From the NCBI RefSeq assembly GCF_902364945.1, contig NZ_CABJFS010000003.1:1-64000 (forward strand): a stretch of 64,000 bases of DNA. The letters run 5' to 3'. Positions 42,989-51,832 of this stretch are shown here, piece by piece. The DNA is from Collinsella aerofaciens. Lineage in GTDB: Bacteria > Actinomycetota > Coriobacteriia > Coriobacteriales > Coriobacteriaceae. How positions within the stretch are numbered: the first letter of the stretch is position 1; each line of letters opens with the position of its first letter. A model generated the notes under the pieces. The model had not been told where the DNA came from and did not search any database. It saw only the letters and a list, made by a program, of their open reading frames with translations. Made by a program: the position numbers and the translations under genes.

Positions 42989-43015
42989 TTTCATAACCGT
43001 AAACGGTAGGTGAAA
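42989..43015. promoter_or_regulatory. Imperfect palindrome, candidate operator of the RpiR regulator
   Basis: TTTCAtaACCGTaaACGGTaggTGAAA forms a near-symmetric site between the divergent fruA and rpiR-type genes. The sequence AAACGGT also occurs upstream of ptsH (40380-40386). It is a plausible binding site for the MurR/RpiR-family protein encoded to its right. Confidence 0.45.
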
Positions 43016-43124
43016 GTTTACCATCAACACTTGAAACGGCAAGGTGTATCTTGTAATTGAAAATGCCCGTATACTATGGCATTGAAAAACGAGTCCTATA
43101 TTTCATGCCAACCAGGAGCCATCC

Positions 43125-43982
43125 ATGACCGATAGCAGCAAGAGCGCGCTCTCCCTTATTAGCACTCATCAGGGATATAGTGGATCCGAGCAGCGCATTG
43201 TCGACTATATATTGGAGCACCAGTCCGAGGCGCCGCGCCTGACGGCCGCCCAGCTCTCACGAGCCGCCGCCACGTCCGAGGCGACGGTTTCGCGCTTTTG
43301 CCGCAAGCTGGGCTTTGGCAGCTTCCGCAGCTTTCAGTTTTCGTTGGCGCGCGACTTGGAGAGTCAGCGCAACGAGGGCCTGACCGACGAGGTCTCGCTC
43401 GACAACATGGAACAGAGTCTTAAAAATATCTTGGCTGCCAAGGTTAGCGAGCTTAACGCGACCATCGACGGGATTGACCACGATACGCTAACGGCCGTTG
43501 TGCACGCGCTTAAGAATGCCGGCGTTATTGAGTTCGCGGCCGTAGGCAACACCAATGCCGTCGCGCTCGACGCGACGTTTAAGTTTTCGCAGCTGGGCCT
43601 TCGCTGCATGGCAAGCACCATCAGCGAGACCTCGATTGGTTTCGCGCTCACATTGCGCCCCGGCGACGTTATCGTGCTGATCTCGAACTCTGGCAAGTCG
43701 CGCCGACTAAATCGCATGGCAAAAGCAGCTCGAGACTGCGGTGCTACCGTAGTCGTCATCAGCAGCGACAGCAAGTCTCCGCTTGCGCGCCTAGCCGACT
43801 ACACCTTTAATACCGTCAATCACGAGGCGCTGCTGACAACGGGCGACTTCGCATTCTCCAAGATGAGTGCCACGATGATCATAGAGGTCATCTACAACTT
43901 CCTGCTACCCGAAATCGAGGACGCCCGAGAGCACATCAGCTACTACGAGGAGCTCATCCAGCCGGACAAGGTCGTGGAGTAG
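43125..43982 (+). CDS. MurR/RpiR-family transcriptional regulator
   Basis: Sugar-phosphate-responsive regulator. The N-terminal HTH_6 domain (YSGSEQRIVDYILEHQSEA...LTAAQLSRAAATSEATVSRFCRKLGFGSFRSFQFSLAR) is followed by a SIS domain (VIEFAAVGNTNAVALDATFKFSQLG; GDVIVLISNSGKSRRLNRMAKAA). Length 285 is normal. It is divergent from fruA, with the palindrome at 42989-43015 in between, so it probably controls the fructose genes. A -10-like TATACT lies about 55 bases before the start. Confidence 0.9.
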   Translation: MTDSSKSALSLISTHQGYSGSEQRIVDYILEHQSEAPRLTAAQLSRAAATSEATVSRFCRKLGFGSFRSFQFSLARDLESQRNEGLTDEVSLDNMEQSLKNILAAKVSELNATIDGIDHDTLTAVVHALKNAGVIEFAAVGNTNAVALDATFKFSQLGLRCMASTISETSIGFALTLRPGDVIVLISNSGKSRRLNRMAKAARDCGATVVVISSDSKSPLARLADYTFNTVNHEALLTTGDFAFSKMSATMIIEVIYNFLLPEIEDAREHISYYEELIQPDKVVE

Positions 43983-44012
43983 ACATTTTGGGGAGCCGAT
44001 AAACAGCACCAG

Positions 44013-44170
44013 CCACGAAACGGGCCCATCTACTACGTTTTATCCGTATAGCCCAACCACATACCGAAAATAGAGAAAACCGCAGGCATTCTACCTGCGG
44101 TTTTCTTTTTGCAATTCTTGGCGTGGTTGACGATAGCCTATTAAACGTAGTAGATGGGCCGGTTTCGTGG
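44013..44170. repeat. Large hairpin repeat, family C
   Basis: Arms of about 29 bases (44013-44042 and 44142-44170) pair with two mismatches and share CCCATCTACTACGTTT and its complement. A bidirectional terminator sits inside. Only one copy was seen in this window, so calling it a family is inference from its likeness in layout to families A and B. Confidence 0.55.
44074..44106. terminator. Bidirectional terminator between rpiR-type gene and recN
   Basis: A perfect 13-base stem (44074-44086 with 44094-44106, loop of seven) with A-run before and T-run after (TTTTCTTTTT) sits between convergent genes, so it can stop both transcripts. Confidence 0.85.
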
Positions 44171-44203
44171 CGGCCGGGTCGAACATACATGTAACGGCTC
44201 GGC

Positions 44204-45832
44204 CTAAGCACGCGCTTCTTCCAGCATCTGCCTGGCGTGCGCTAGGCTTGCCTCGGACTGATCGCCGCTCAGCATGCGAGCGATCTCTGCGGTACGGGCG
44301 TCCCCAGTCACCTCGTCCAGGTGCGTCTGGGGAACATCGCCGGGCTCTTTACTGACCACGTAATGTTTGTCAGCCATGACCGCAACCTGCGCCAGGTGCG
44401 TCACGACGATGACCTGATGCGTGGCGGCAAGATCGGCCAGCACACTAGCAAGAGCACGAGCCGTAGAGCCGCCGACACCAGCATCGACCTCGTCAAACAC
44501 CAGCGTATCGACACCATCGGCATTACCCAAAACAACCTTGCTCGCCAGCATAACGCGGCTGAGCTCGCCGCCCGAGGCAATGCGGCGCAAAGGACGCGGC
44601 GTGAGACCCGCGCCGCTGCGATATAGCAGCTCATAGCTCGAAGGACCCGCGGGTGTCCACTCAGCGCGAGGAAGATCGCGGGACTCCCAGACCAGCTCAG
44701 CACCGCCCATCTCCAGGCGTGCCATCTGACGACCCACCTCGTGACAAAAACGCGGGGCTGCCGTATTGCGTGCACGCTTAAGCGCCTTGGCAGCGGCGAA
44801 AAGTTCGCGCTCCGCCGCGCCAAGCGCTTCGCGCGCCTTCTTGATCTGCTCATCACCATCGTCTACCAGCGACAACAGCTCTTGCGAGCGATCGCGCATG
44901 GCAAACACGTCGTCCATGGTGGGACCCCACTGACGCAGCAGACCCTTGAGGTCGGAATAGCGCTCGCGCATACGAGCCAGCTCGCGCGGATCGAAGGCGA
45001 CCCCATCGCGATAGGCACGCAACTCGTTGGCGCAATCCTCGAGTGAGATGCAGGCATCCGAAAGGGCATCGGCGATGTCGCCTAGCTTGCGGTCAACGGT
45101 CGTCATGCGTGAAAGCTCGGCCACGGCGCTGTTCACGGCATCGAGCGCTCCCCCTTCGGCGGCAATCGATGCATGGGCTTCGTTAGCCGTGGCCACCAGC
45201 ACCTCGGCATGCTCTGAGCGCGGCAGCAGCTCCTCGAGCTCCTCATACTCACCCGGCTTAGGGTCGACCTCAGCGATACGCTCCAGGGCGAAGCGCGCCT
45301 CCTCGACGCGACTCCCCTGCGCACGCGACGCCTCCTCTACGCGACGGACCTCCTTGGCAGCCGCACGCGACGCCCTAAAGCAGGCACGGTACTTTTCCAG
45401 CGCCTCGAGCGCAGAGCGACCAGCCCAGGCATCGACCATGGCAACATGATGTGCCGGATCGAGCAGGCGCTGATGCTCGTGCTGGCCGCACAGATCCATC
45501 ATCACGCCGACGCGCTCGGAAAGCTCGCGCACGCTGGCAATGCGACCATCAATCTTGACGCGGCTGCGGCCTTCGGCAGAAAGGCTGCGCTGCACGGTGA
45601 AGCCCTCCGTGTCGTGCGGGCCATCGAACAAGCGCGCCTCGACGCTCGCAAGCGCCTCGCCCTCGCGCACGGTCGAAGAATCCGCGCGCTCGCCCAAAAT
45701 GAGCTTAAGCGCCGAGAGCAGCGCAGTCTTGCCGGCGCCGGTCTCGCCGGTCAGGACAGTTAGGCCCGCGCTGGGCACCAGCATCGCCTCGCGAATGAGC
45801 GCAATGTTTGAAACCTGCAGCTCATCGATCAT
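44204..45832 (-). CDS. recN: DNA repair protein RecN
   Basis: SMC-like ATPase involved in double-strand-break repair. Walker A LTGETGAGKTALLSALKLI near residue 27, a long coiled-coil middle (about residues 150-350), and a C-terminal signature/Walker B region ASGGELSRVMLASKVV, TLVFDEVDAGVGG and VIVVTHLAQVA. Length 542 is typical. The start codon lies inside the end of nadK (11-base overlap), so it is coupled to the operon from efp/asp23 onwards. Confidence 0.93.
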   Translation of the reverse strand: MIDELQVSNIALIREAMLVPSAGLTVLTGETGAGKTALLSALKLILGERADSSTVREGEALASVEARLFDGPHDTEGFTVQRSLSAEGRSRVKIDGRIASVRELSERVGVMMDLCGQHEHQRLLDPAHHVAMVDAWAGRSALEALEKYRACFRASRAAAKEVRRVEEASRAQGSRVEEARFALERIAEVDPKPGEYEELEELLPRSEHAEVLVATANEAHASIAAEGGALDAVNSAVAELSRMTTVDRKLGDIADALSDACISLEDCANELRAYRDGVAFDPRELARMRERYSDLKGLLRQWGPTMDDVFAMRDRSQELLSLVDDGDEQIKKAREALGAAERELFAAAKALKRARNTAAPRFCHEVGRQMARLEMGGAELVWESRDLPRAEWTPAGPSSYELLYRSGAGLTPRPLRRIASGGELSRVMLASKVVLGNADGVDTLVFDEVDAGVGGSTARALASVLADLAATHQVIVVTHLAQVAVMADKHYVVSKEPGDVPQTHLDEVTGDARTAEIARMLSGDQSEASLAHARQMLEEARA

Positions 45833-46682
45833 GGCGAACTCCGTAGAACACGCGGCTTACCGAGTTGTAGAAGCTCTCAGGGCCATAGTCGAGCAGCAGC
45901 ACATCGCCGGGACCGCGACGCACGGCTACGCTCTCGACGGTGCCATCGCAGGTAATAAACTGCCCGTCGATGGCAATAGCCGGCACACTCGGTCGGTCGT
46001 CAGACATAAAAATCTCGACGACATCGCTTGGCGAAGTCAAGAAAGCGCGAGCTTGAATGGTGTGTGGCGCGATGGGCACGCAAACCATACCCGTGTAATC
46101 CGGGCTCACGATAGGACCGCCGGCACTGAGGGCATAGCCCGTGGAACCAGTTGCCGTAGACACGACCACACCATCGCCGCGCAAGCGATCGATATGGTGG
46201 CCCGACACGGTAATGTCGAACTCGACCATATCGGACAGGGGCCCACGCGTGAGCGCCATGTCGTTAAGGGCGAACGAACGCACGACGTCCTTCGTGCCGT
46301 CCTCGCGCACGGAAACGATATCTGCAGCGATCGTGGCGCGACGACTCACATGGAGTTCACCGGACAGCGCGTCGCTCACAACCTTCAAAATGTCGCGTTC
46401 CTCGGGACTAGCCGCCGTCAAAAAGCCCAGGTGACCATAGGAAAGACCCAGAATAGGAATCTCTCGATAGTTGAGGATACGGGCTGCACGAAGCAACGTG
46501 CCGTCGCCGCCGAGCGTGATGACAAGATCGGCACCATCCACGTCGGGCGTACTCTGGATCTTGGAGCGCTGGTCGGCCGCCCATGCGACCTCGTAGCCTT
46601 GGCGCGTCAGCCAAAGCTCGAGCATCAGGCCGCTCTCGACCGCCTCTTGCTTGTAGTAATTGGGAACCAGAAAGACCTTCAT
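45822..46682 (-). CDS. nadK: NAD kinase
   Basis: Phosphorylates NAD to NADP. Motifs: LVITLGGDGTLLRAARIL (GGDGT), LGLSYGHLGFL and the DGVVVSTATGSTGYALSAGGPIV block near residue 170. Length 286 is normal. Its ATG overlaps the tlyA stop by four bases. Confidence 0.93.
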   Translation of the reverse strand: MKVFLVPNYYKQEAVESGLMLELWLTRQGYEVAWAADQRSKIQSTPDVDGADLVITLGGDGTLLRAARILNYREIPILGLSYGHLGFLTAASPEERDILKVVSDALSGELHVSRRATIAADIVSVREDGTKDVVRSFALNDMALTRGPLSDMVEFDITVSGHHIDRLRGDGVVVSTATGSTGYALSAGGPIVSPDYTGMVCVPIAPHTIQARAFLTSPSDVVEIFMSDDRPSVPAIAIDGQFITCDGTVESVAVRRGPGDVLLLDYGPESFYNSVSRVFYGVRHDR

Positions 46683-47482
46683 AGCGTTGCAGCTTTCTCG
46701 CTCAAAGCCGATACCTGGGATTGCAACTCGTCATCGGAGCGCTCGCTGGGGGCAAACCTCGTGCCGTACAGGAAAAACTCCACGTTGCCCTTGGCGCCAT
46801 GGATGGGCGACACGCACACGTCAAGCGGGAACAGGCCCTTGGCGGCAAAGAGCTCAATAGCCGCCACGAGCGTATCGTGGCGGACAACAGGATCTGTCAC
46901 GATACCGCCCTCGCCCACCAGCGCCGCCGGAGCCTCAAACTGCGGCTTCACGAGCGTGCAGAACGACCCCGTCGGCGTCAGGCACGCCAGCACGGCGTCG
47001 ATGATGTTCGCGATGCTCGTAAACGACACGTCGCACACGGCCAGGTCGATTGCGTCGCCGTAGCCGAGCTCGGGCAGCTGCGTCACATTCGTGCGCTCGT
47101 GCAGCGTCACGCGATCGTCCTGGCGAAGCGACCAGTCGAACTGAGCACGGCCCACGTCGACCGAGACAACAGTCGCAGCACCGCGCTTGAGCAGGCAATC
47201 GGTAAAGCCGCCGGTAGAGCAACCTACGTCCAGGCAGGCAAGGCCCGTGGGATCGATACAAAACGCATCGAGCGCACCCTCGAGCTTAAGGCCACCGCGC
47301 CCAACGTACGGAATGCGTCCCTTAACATGCAGCGGCAGGCCCGGCGTCACCTTGAGCCCCGGAGAGGTCAAACGCTCACCGCCGCTCGAGACCAAGCCGG
47401 CCATAAGAGTGCGAAGGGCATCCGCGCGATCGGCGCAGATGCCCTGTGAAATCAGTTCGTCATCGAGACGCACGCGTTTCAT
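46679..47482 (-). CDS. tlyA: TlyA-family rRNA 2'-O-methyltransferase
   Basis: Methylates rRNA in the TlyA family. An S4 RNA-binding domain starts the protein (MKRVRLDDELISQGICADRADALRTLMAGLV) and an FtsJ-like methyltransferase follows (GRGGLKLEGALDAF, LDVGCSTGGFTDCLLKRGA, LVKPQFEA). ATG 47482 chosen because homology begins at MKRVR; an earlier ATG at 47491 overlaps the xseB stop (TGATG). Confidence 0.9.
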   Translation of the reverse strand: MKRVRLDDELISQGICADRADALRTLMAGLVSSGGERLTSPGLKVTPGLPLHVKGRIPYVGRGGLKLEGALDAFCIDPTGLACLDVGCSTGGFTDCLLKRGAATVVSVDVGRAQFDWSLRQDDRVTLHERTNVTQLPELGYGDAIDLAVCDVSFTSIANIIDAVLACLTPTGSFCTLVKPQFEAPAALVGEGGIVTDPVVRHDTLVAAIELFAAKGLFPLDVCVSPIHGAKGNVEFFLYGTRFAPSERSDDELQSQVSALSEKAATL

Positions 47483-47490
47483 GAATGCCA

Positions 47491-47757
47491 TCAACCATTC
47501 GTATCCGGGGATGCAGCCTGTCTATCTTGGGACTCGTTTGCCGCATCCTCATCGTATTCCTGCTCGAGTTTGTCGGCCTCACGCGGCGTCAGCTCAAACT
47601 TGTCGACCATATCGACCGCACGGGAACCAAGCTCAATCGCCTCGTCAAACAAATCGAGCGAACGCTCCAGGGACGTATCCTTGGAGCGAACGGTGGCGAT
47701 GATCTGGTCCAGGCGATCCGAGATCTCATCGAAGTTGCGGACGGAACCCTCTGGCAT
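47491..47757 (-). CDS. xseB: Exodeoxyribonuclease VII small subunit
   Basis: An 88-residue protein with the XseB core FDEISDRLDQIIATVRSKDTSLERSLDLFDEAIELGSRAVDMVDKFEL. It partners with the large subunit XseA, whose gene usually lies immediately upstream but is absent between nusB and xseB here. The start is two bases after the nusB stop. Confidence 0.87.
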   Translation of the reverse strand: MPEGSVRNFDEISDRLDQIIATVRSKDTSLERSLDLFDEAIELGSRAVDMVDKFELTPREADKLEQEYDEDAANESQDRQAASPDTNG

Positions 47758-47759
47758 GG

Positions 47760-48347
47760 CTACTCCTCGACGGAGTCGGCCTCGACGGCCTCAGCAGCGT
47801 CCGGATCCTCGGCAAGTACACCGGCGGCAGCCTGAGCGGCAGCGACCTTGGCGGCCGCCTCGGCAGCCTGTGCCTCCTCGCGAGCGCGATCCTCGGTCAG
47901 CAGCTCTTGGTACAAATCCTCACCCGGCAGCTCCTCGCTGCGAGCGATCTTGCCCAGCACGCCGTTGACAAACGATGCGGACTGGTCGGTGCCATAAGCC
48001 TTAGCGATTTCGACGGCCTCGTTGATAACAATAGCGTCCGAGACCTCCTCGTCGGTGAGGAAGCGCATCTCGTAGACGGCGATACGCAGCAGGTTGCGGT
48101 CGGCGCCGGGCATGCGCATAAGATCCCAGTTCTTGGCGATGGAGCGCAGGGCACAGTCGATGCGGTCGATGTGCTCGTAGGCACCGCGACACAGCTCCAG
48201 CGCGTAGGGGTCGAGGGGACCCTTCGAGATCAGGAAATCGCCCTCGAGGACGCGCTCGAGCGGGCTGTCCGTGGCCTCGGCCTGGAACAGCAGCTGCAGC
48301 GCCTGACTGCGGGCAAGCGTGCGCCCGCGATAAACCTTAAGGCTCAA
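47760..48347 (-). CDS. nusB: Transcription antitermination protein NusB
   Basis: RNA-binding factor for rRNA antitermination. The 195-residue protein has RGRTLARSQALQLLFQAEATD near its start and SFVNGVLGKIA late in the domain, as in NusB. The last 55 residues are an Ala/Glu/Asp-rich tail beyond the family's usual length of about 135-150, so only the first 140 residues are the conserved fold. Operon neighbour of asp23 and xseB. Confidence 0.9.
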   Translation of the reverse strand: MSLKVYRGRTLARSQALQLLFQAEATDSPLERVLEGDFLISKGPLDPYALELCRGAYEHIDRIDCALRSIAKNWDLMRMPGADRNLLRIAVYEMRFLTDEEVSDAIVINEAVEIAKAYGTDQSASFVNGVLGKIARSEELPGEDLYQELLTEDRAREEAQAAEAAAKVAAAQAAAGVLAEDPDAAEAVEADSVEE

Positions 48348-48350
48348 AGG

Positions 48351-48713
48351 TTACTCCTTGGGGAAAACGAGGCCGTCGATGCAAACGTCAACGCGCTCGA
48401 CCTCGACGCCAACCTGGGCGTCGATGGCGGCAACCACGGCGGCGCGAACGGCCTCGGCGAGTTTCTTGAACGGATAGCCAAAGAACACCACGACGCGCAC
48501 GGTAAGTGCGAGCTTGTCGCCGATGACCTCGGCCTCGACCGCCGGCTCGGAAGCCGGGGCCTTGGACGAAAGCATCATCGAGACAAGGTTGGTGGCAAGG
48601 TCCTTGACGCCCACGGAGGCGATGCCCTCGACATCCGTGACGGCGCGCGAGACGATGGCGGTCAGAACATCGGGCGAAATACCGATGCCGTCAATCTTGA
48701 TTTCCTGGGGCAT
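48351..48713 (-). CDS. Asp23/Gls24 family protein (YqhY-like)
   Basis: A 120-residue Asp23/Gls24 domain protein: IDGIGISPDVLTAIVSRAVTDVEGIASVG, then VKDLATNL, LALTVRVVVFFGYPFKKLAEAVRAAVVAAIDAQVGVEVERVDVCIDGLVF. The family includes an alkaline-stress membrane-surface protein; the YqhY subgroup is commonly encoded before nusB, as here, and is thought to affect fatty-acid synthesis control. Confidence 0.88.
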   Translation of the reverse strand: MPQEIKIDGIGISPDVLTAIVSRAVTDVEGIASVGVKDLATNLVSMMLSSKAPASEPAVEAEVIGDKLALTVRVVVFFGYPFKKLAEAVRAAVVAAIDAQVGVEVERVDVCIDGLVFPKE

Positions 48714-48737
48714 GAGTCCTCCTAGAAAAGTTGGTTG

Positions 48738-49301
48738 CTAGACGCGGGAGACGAACTTGCCGTCGCGGGTGTCAACCTTGATGACCTCGCCCTCGTTGAG
48801 GTACATGGGGACCTGGATGACAGCACCGGTGTCGATGGTGGCCGGCTTGGTGGAACCCTGAACGGTGTCGCCCTTAAAGCCCGGGTCGGTCTGGACGATG
48901 GTGGTCTCGATGAACATCGGCGGGGTCACGCCCATGAGCTCGTCATCGGCGAAGAGCAGCTGGCAGGTGTCGTTCTCGCGCAGCCACTTGGCGTTCTCGC
49001 CCACCATGTCCTCGGGAACGGGAACCTGCTCGTAAGACTCGTTGTCCATGAAGATGTAGTCGGCGCCGTCGTTGTAGAGGTACTGGAACTCACGAGTGGT
49101 GAGCATGACGCTCTCGAACTTGGTACCGGCGTTGCAGGTGTTCTCGACGACGCGGCCGCTCTTGATGTCGCGGGTCTTGTAGCGCACGAAAGCGCCGCCC
49201 TTGCCAGGCTTGACGTGCTGGAACTCGACGATGGTGTAAACCTTGTCCTTAATGCGGAGACCGAGGCCGTTCTTGAAGTCGGCGGTAGAGATAGTAGGCA
49301 T
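48738..49301 (-). CDS. efp: Translation elongation factor P
   Basis: Relieves ribosome stalling at polyproline. The 187-residue protein has the KOW-type N-domain with VKPGKGGAFVRYKTRDIKSG, where the modified Lys is expected in the PGKGGA tip, and the C-terminal GDTVQGSTKPATIDTGAVIQVPMYLNEGEVIKVDTRDGKF. ATG 49301 follows AAGAAAGG. EfP-modifying genes are not near. Confidence 0.95.
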   Translation of the reverse strand: MPTISTADFKNGLGLRIKDKVYTIVEFQHVKPGKGGAFVRYKTRDIKSGRVVENTCNAGTKFESVMLTTREFQYLYNDGADYIFMDNESYEQVPVPEDMVGENAKWLRENDTCQLLFADDELMGVTPPMFIETTIVQTDPGFKGDTVQGSTKPATIDTGAVIQVPMYLNEGEVIKVDTRDGKFVSRV

Positions 49302-49406
49302 AGCGACCTTTCTTGTTATTGGCGAGACGCACAAGCGTCCAAATTACATACGAGCGAAATTATACACTTGCAGACGGCGCCTGCAGCGAGCGCATAAAAA
49401 GAGAAC

Positions 49407-49438
49407 GCGGGGCGTCCGAATTGCTCCGGACGCCCCGC
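49407..49438 (-). terminator. Terminator after the Xaa-Pro peptidase gene
   Basis: A perfect 12-base GC-rich stem (49407-49418 with 49427-49438) is followed on the minus strand by TTCTCTTTTT. Confidence 0.85.
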
Positions 49439-49460
49439 CCCAAAAATCTATCGAAATGGG

Positions 49461-50591
49461 CTAGCAATCGATGACGTGCAGGTCGTGCGGGGTCTTGGTG
49501 AAGGGCTCATAGCCGTTCTCGGTGACGACGCCGAAGTCCTCCAGGCGCACGCCGCCCACGCCGGGCAGGTACACGCCGGGCTCCATGGTGATAACCGAGC
49601 CGACCTCGATGATGTTCTTGCTGCGGTTGAAGTTGGGCAGCTCGTGGATGTCGATGCCGATGCCGTGGCCCAGACCATGGTTGTAGTAATCACCATAACC
49701 GGCATCGCCGATGATCTTCTTAGAAAGCTTGAAAATATCGTTACCTTCCACACCCGGATGGATAGCGGCGACGCACTCCTCATGGGTGCGGCGCACGAGC
49801 GCGTACAGGTCGAGCTGCTCCTGGGTTGGCTCGCCCATCACGACGGTACGAGTCATGTCGGAGCGGTAGTCGCAGTAGCCCGCGCCGTAGTCCATCAGGA
49901 CAAAGTCGCCTTTCTCGATCACGCGGTCGCTCGGGACGGCATGCGGGTTGGCGGTATTGGGGCCACTCGCCACGATGGAGCCGAAGGCCAGGCTGTCGGC
50001 ACCGTTGGCAAACATAAAGTTCTCGAGCTCGTTGCGAACCTGCTTCTCGGTCATACCGGGCTTAATAAAGCCGAGCATATGCTGGAAGGCGGTATCGGTG
50101 ATCGACTGCGCATGGCGCATGAGCTCGATCTCCTCGGCATCCTTGATGGCGCGCATCTTGCGGATGTCGTCGTGCATCAGCGGCAACATGCAGGCGACGG
50201 AGCGATCCTCCAGACCACGCTGAATACCCTGGTAGAAGTTAATCTGCATGTCATCCTCGACGGCGCAGACGCGGCACTTGTTGGCAGCGATCTTACCGGC
50301 GACCCAGCCGGGGATGGTGCCCTCGTCCATGTCGTAGACCCAAGGGCTGCCGGCGGGGGTGTTCTCCTCAAAGCTGTTGAGATAGCGCGAGTCGGTGTGG
50401 AACAGGCACTGATCGGCCGTAATAAACGCGGCGTGCGGGAACTCAAAAGTGTAGTCGAAAACGCCCTTCACGCCCGTGAGCCAACGGAGGTTGGCCTCGT
50501 CGCGCACGACGATGGCGTCGTAGCCGCGCTCGGCCATCAGGGCACGGACACGCTCGATACGACCGGCAGGACCGGCAGCAAACTCAGACAT
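49461..50591 (-). CDS. pepP: Xaa-Pro peptidase, M24 family
   Basis: Metallo-aminopeptidase for peptides with proline in position two. The N-terminal creatinase-like domain is followed by the pita-bread domain. The five metal ligands are visible: LMDYGAGYCDYRSDMTRTV (Asp, Asp), GLGHGIGIDIHELP (His), ITMEPGVYLPG (Glu) and RLEDFGVVTENG (Glu). Start ATG 50591 has AAAGGAA upstream. Length 376 is normal. It could be read as PepQ-like (prolidase); the domain form is closer to PepP/YpdF. Confidence 0.9.
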   Translation of the reverse strand: MSEFAAGPAGRIERVRALMAERGYDAIVVRDEANLRWLTGVKGVFDYTFEFPHAAFITADQCLFHTDSRYLNSFEENTPAGSPWVYDMDEGTIPGWVAGKIAANKCRVCAVEDDMQINFYQGIQRGLEDRSVACMLPLMHDDIRKMRAIKDAEEIELMRHAQSITDTAFQHMLGFIKPGMTEKQVRNELENFMFANGADSLAFGSIVASGPNTANPHAVPSDRVIEKGDFVLMDYGAGYCDYRSDMTRTVVMGEPTQEQLDLYALVRRTHEECVAAIHPGVEGNDIFKLSKKIIGDAGYGDYYNHGLGHGIGIDIHELPNFNRSKNIIEVGSVITMEPGVYLPGVGGVRLEDFGVVTENGYEPFTKTPHDLHVIDC

Positions 50592-50722
50592 GCAGATTCC
50601 TTTCTTGTTGTCTTCATAAAGACGGGACGGGCTCAATCAACGTACGGAATCGCGAGCGATTCGCAACCGATTGGAAACCCGCCCCTCAACATGATACGAA
50701 AGACGATGGATGTCAATAAATC

Positions 50723-51832
50723 CTAGAGAAGTTCTTTGCGAGAAGCCAAGTATGCGCGAGCATGGCGGTCGAGAACCTCGTCCTCAACGCTCGTTAGACG
50801 AATGGCGCCGAGCGCCGCGGGCAGCGGCAACATGCTGCGGTTCGAGCGGACAAACTGCTGCCTGCGGAACTCCTCGATATATGAGGCAGGCTCCAGATCG
50901 AAGGCAAGCTCCTCGATACCAAAGTCCTCCAGGCAGTCATCGACCTCAAAGACGTAATCGATATCGAAGTCACAGGCATCATGGGCGAGGCGCGCCTCAA
51001 AGCGCATGCCCTCGGACAGCAGCTGGTAGACAGGGACCTGCGACGCGGCATCGACCAAGCAGGCGCGCAGGGTACGCTCCCCCGTCTTGCCAAAATCGAG
51101 CGCATGACGGGCGCTCGGGTTCGTGGCCATCAGTACGTCCTTGCGGGCAGTCTGAGACCACTGAATGGCATTGACAAGCGCGACCTCCTCGCCCGCGAGA
51201 ATCTCGGGGACGGTCTCGGTAAACTGATTCCAGCGGGACTTGCTGCTCGAAAGCATGGTGCCAACAAGTACCGCATAGCCGAGCTTGAGGTCCTCGGGGT
51301 CCGCCTCGCGAACAAGGTCGAGGTCGCACACGACCAAGCCCGGCTCGGGACGGAACGCGATAGCGGGAAGCGCATTCGCCGACGAGGCGACGAGCGGCTT
51401 CATGGTCGTCGCAACCGTGAGCATGGCGTCGAACGTCGTCGGCAGCAAGGCACACTCGGTGCGACCGCACCACTGATTGGCACACCAGCAAACAACCGAG
51501 CAGGTCGCCGTGTCGCCGACAGCGACAACGAGATCGTCGCAGGTAATGCCGTTAGCCGACAGGGCGCCAAAGACGGTATCGGCATCGGCAAGCGTAGCAC
51601 CGGCAGGTGAAACCTCGAGGACGAGCAGCGACACGGCAAAACCGGCGTCAACCAGTGCATGCTCGACAACCTCGCCAAATCGCTCGGATGTGGCGTCGTT
51701 CCAAACCACCATCGCGCGCTTAGGCTTGCCCACAGCCGAGGCAAACATGCGCGGCAGCTCCTCGAACGCGCCCAATCCGACGCGGACATCGACGCTGCGG
51801 TTTTGGAAATTGATAAGTTGACGGCGAATCAT
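50723..51832 (-). CDS. AroB-like (3-dehydroquinate synthase) homolog lacking metal ligands
   Basis: The 369-residue protein aligns in layout with AroB: NAD-binding-like VVAVGDTATC (where AroB has GGGVVGD), LLPTTFDAML (AroB VPTTLLAQVDSS), LVVCDLDLV, then DFGKTGERTL where AroB has the metal-binding NxGHTFGHAIE and LLSEGMRFEARLA where AroB has LHGEAVAxGM. The zinc ligands (Glu, His, His) and the GGKT loop are therefore missing. The upstream gene is a good shikimate kinase, overlapped by four bases (ATGA). A degenerate or non-catalytic paralog is my reading; real AroB activity is unlikely. Confidence 0.7.
   Translation of the reverse strand: MIRRQLINFQNRSVDVRVGLGAFEELPRMFASAVGKPKRAMVVWNDATSERFGEVVEHALVDAGFAVSLLVLEVSPAGATLADADTVFGALSANGITCDDLVVAVGDTATCSVVCWCANQWCGRTECALLPTTFDAMLTVATTMKPLVASSANALPAIAFRPEPGLVVCDLDLVREADPEDLKLGYAVLVGTMLSSSKSRWNQFTETVPEILAGEEVALVNAIQWSQTARKDVLMATNPSARHALDFGKTGERTLRACLVDAASQVPVYQLLSEGMRFEARLAHDACDFDIDYVFEVDDCLEDFGIEELAFDLEPASYIEEFRRQQFVRSNRSMLPLPAALGAIRLTSVEDEVLDRHARAYLASRKELL

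Noticed and set aside
50723..51832. Ordinary aroB
   Set aside because: The metal ligands and GGKT loop of AroB are absent, so it is reported as an AroB-like protein only.
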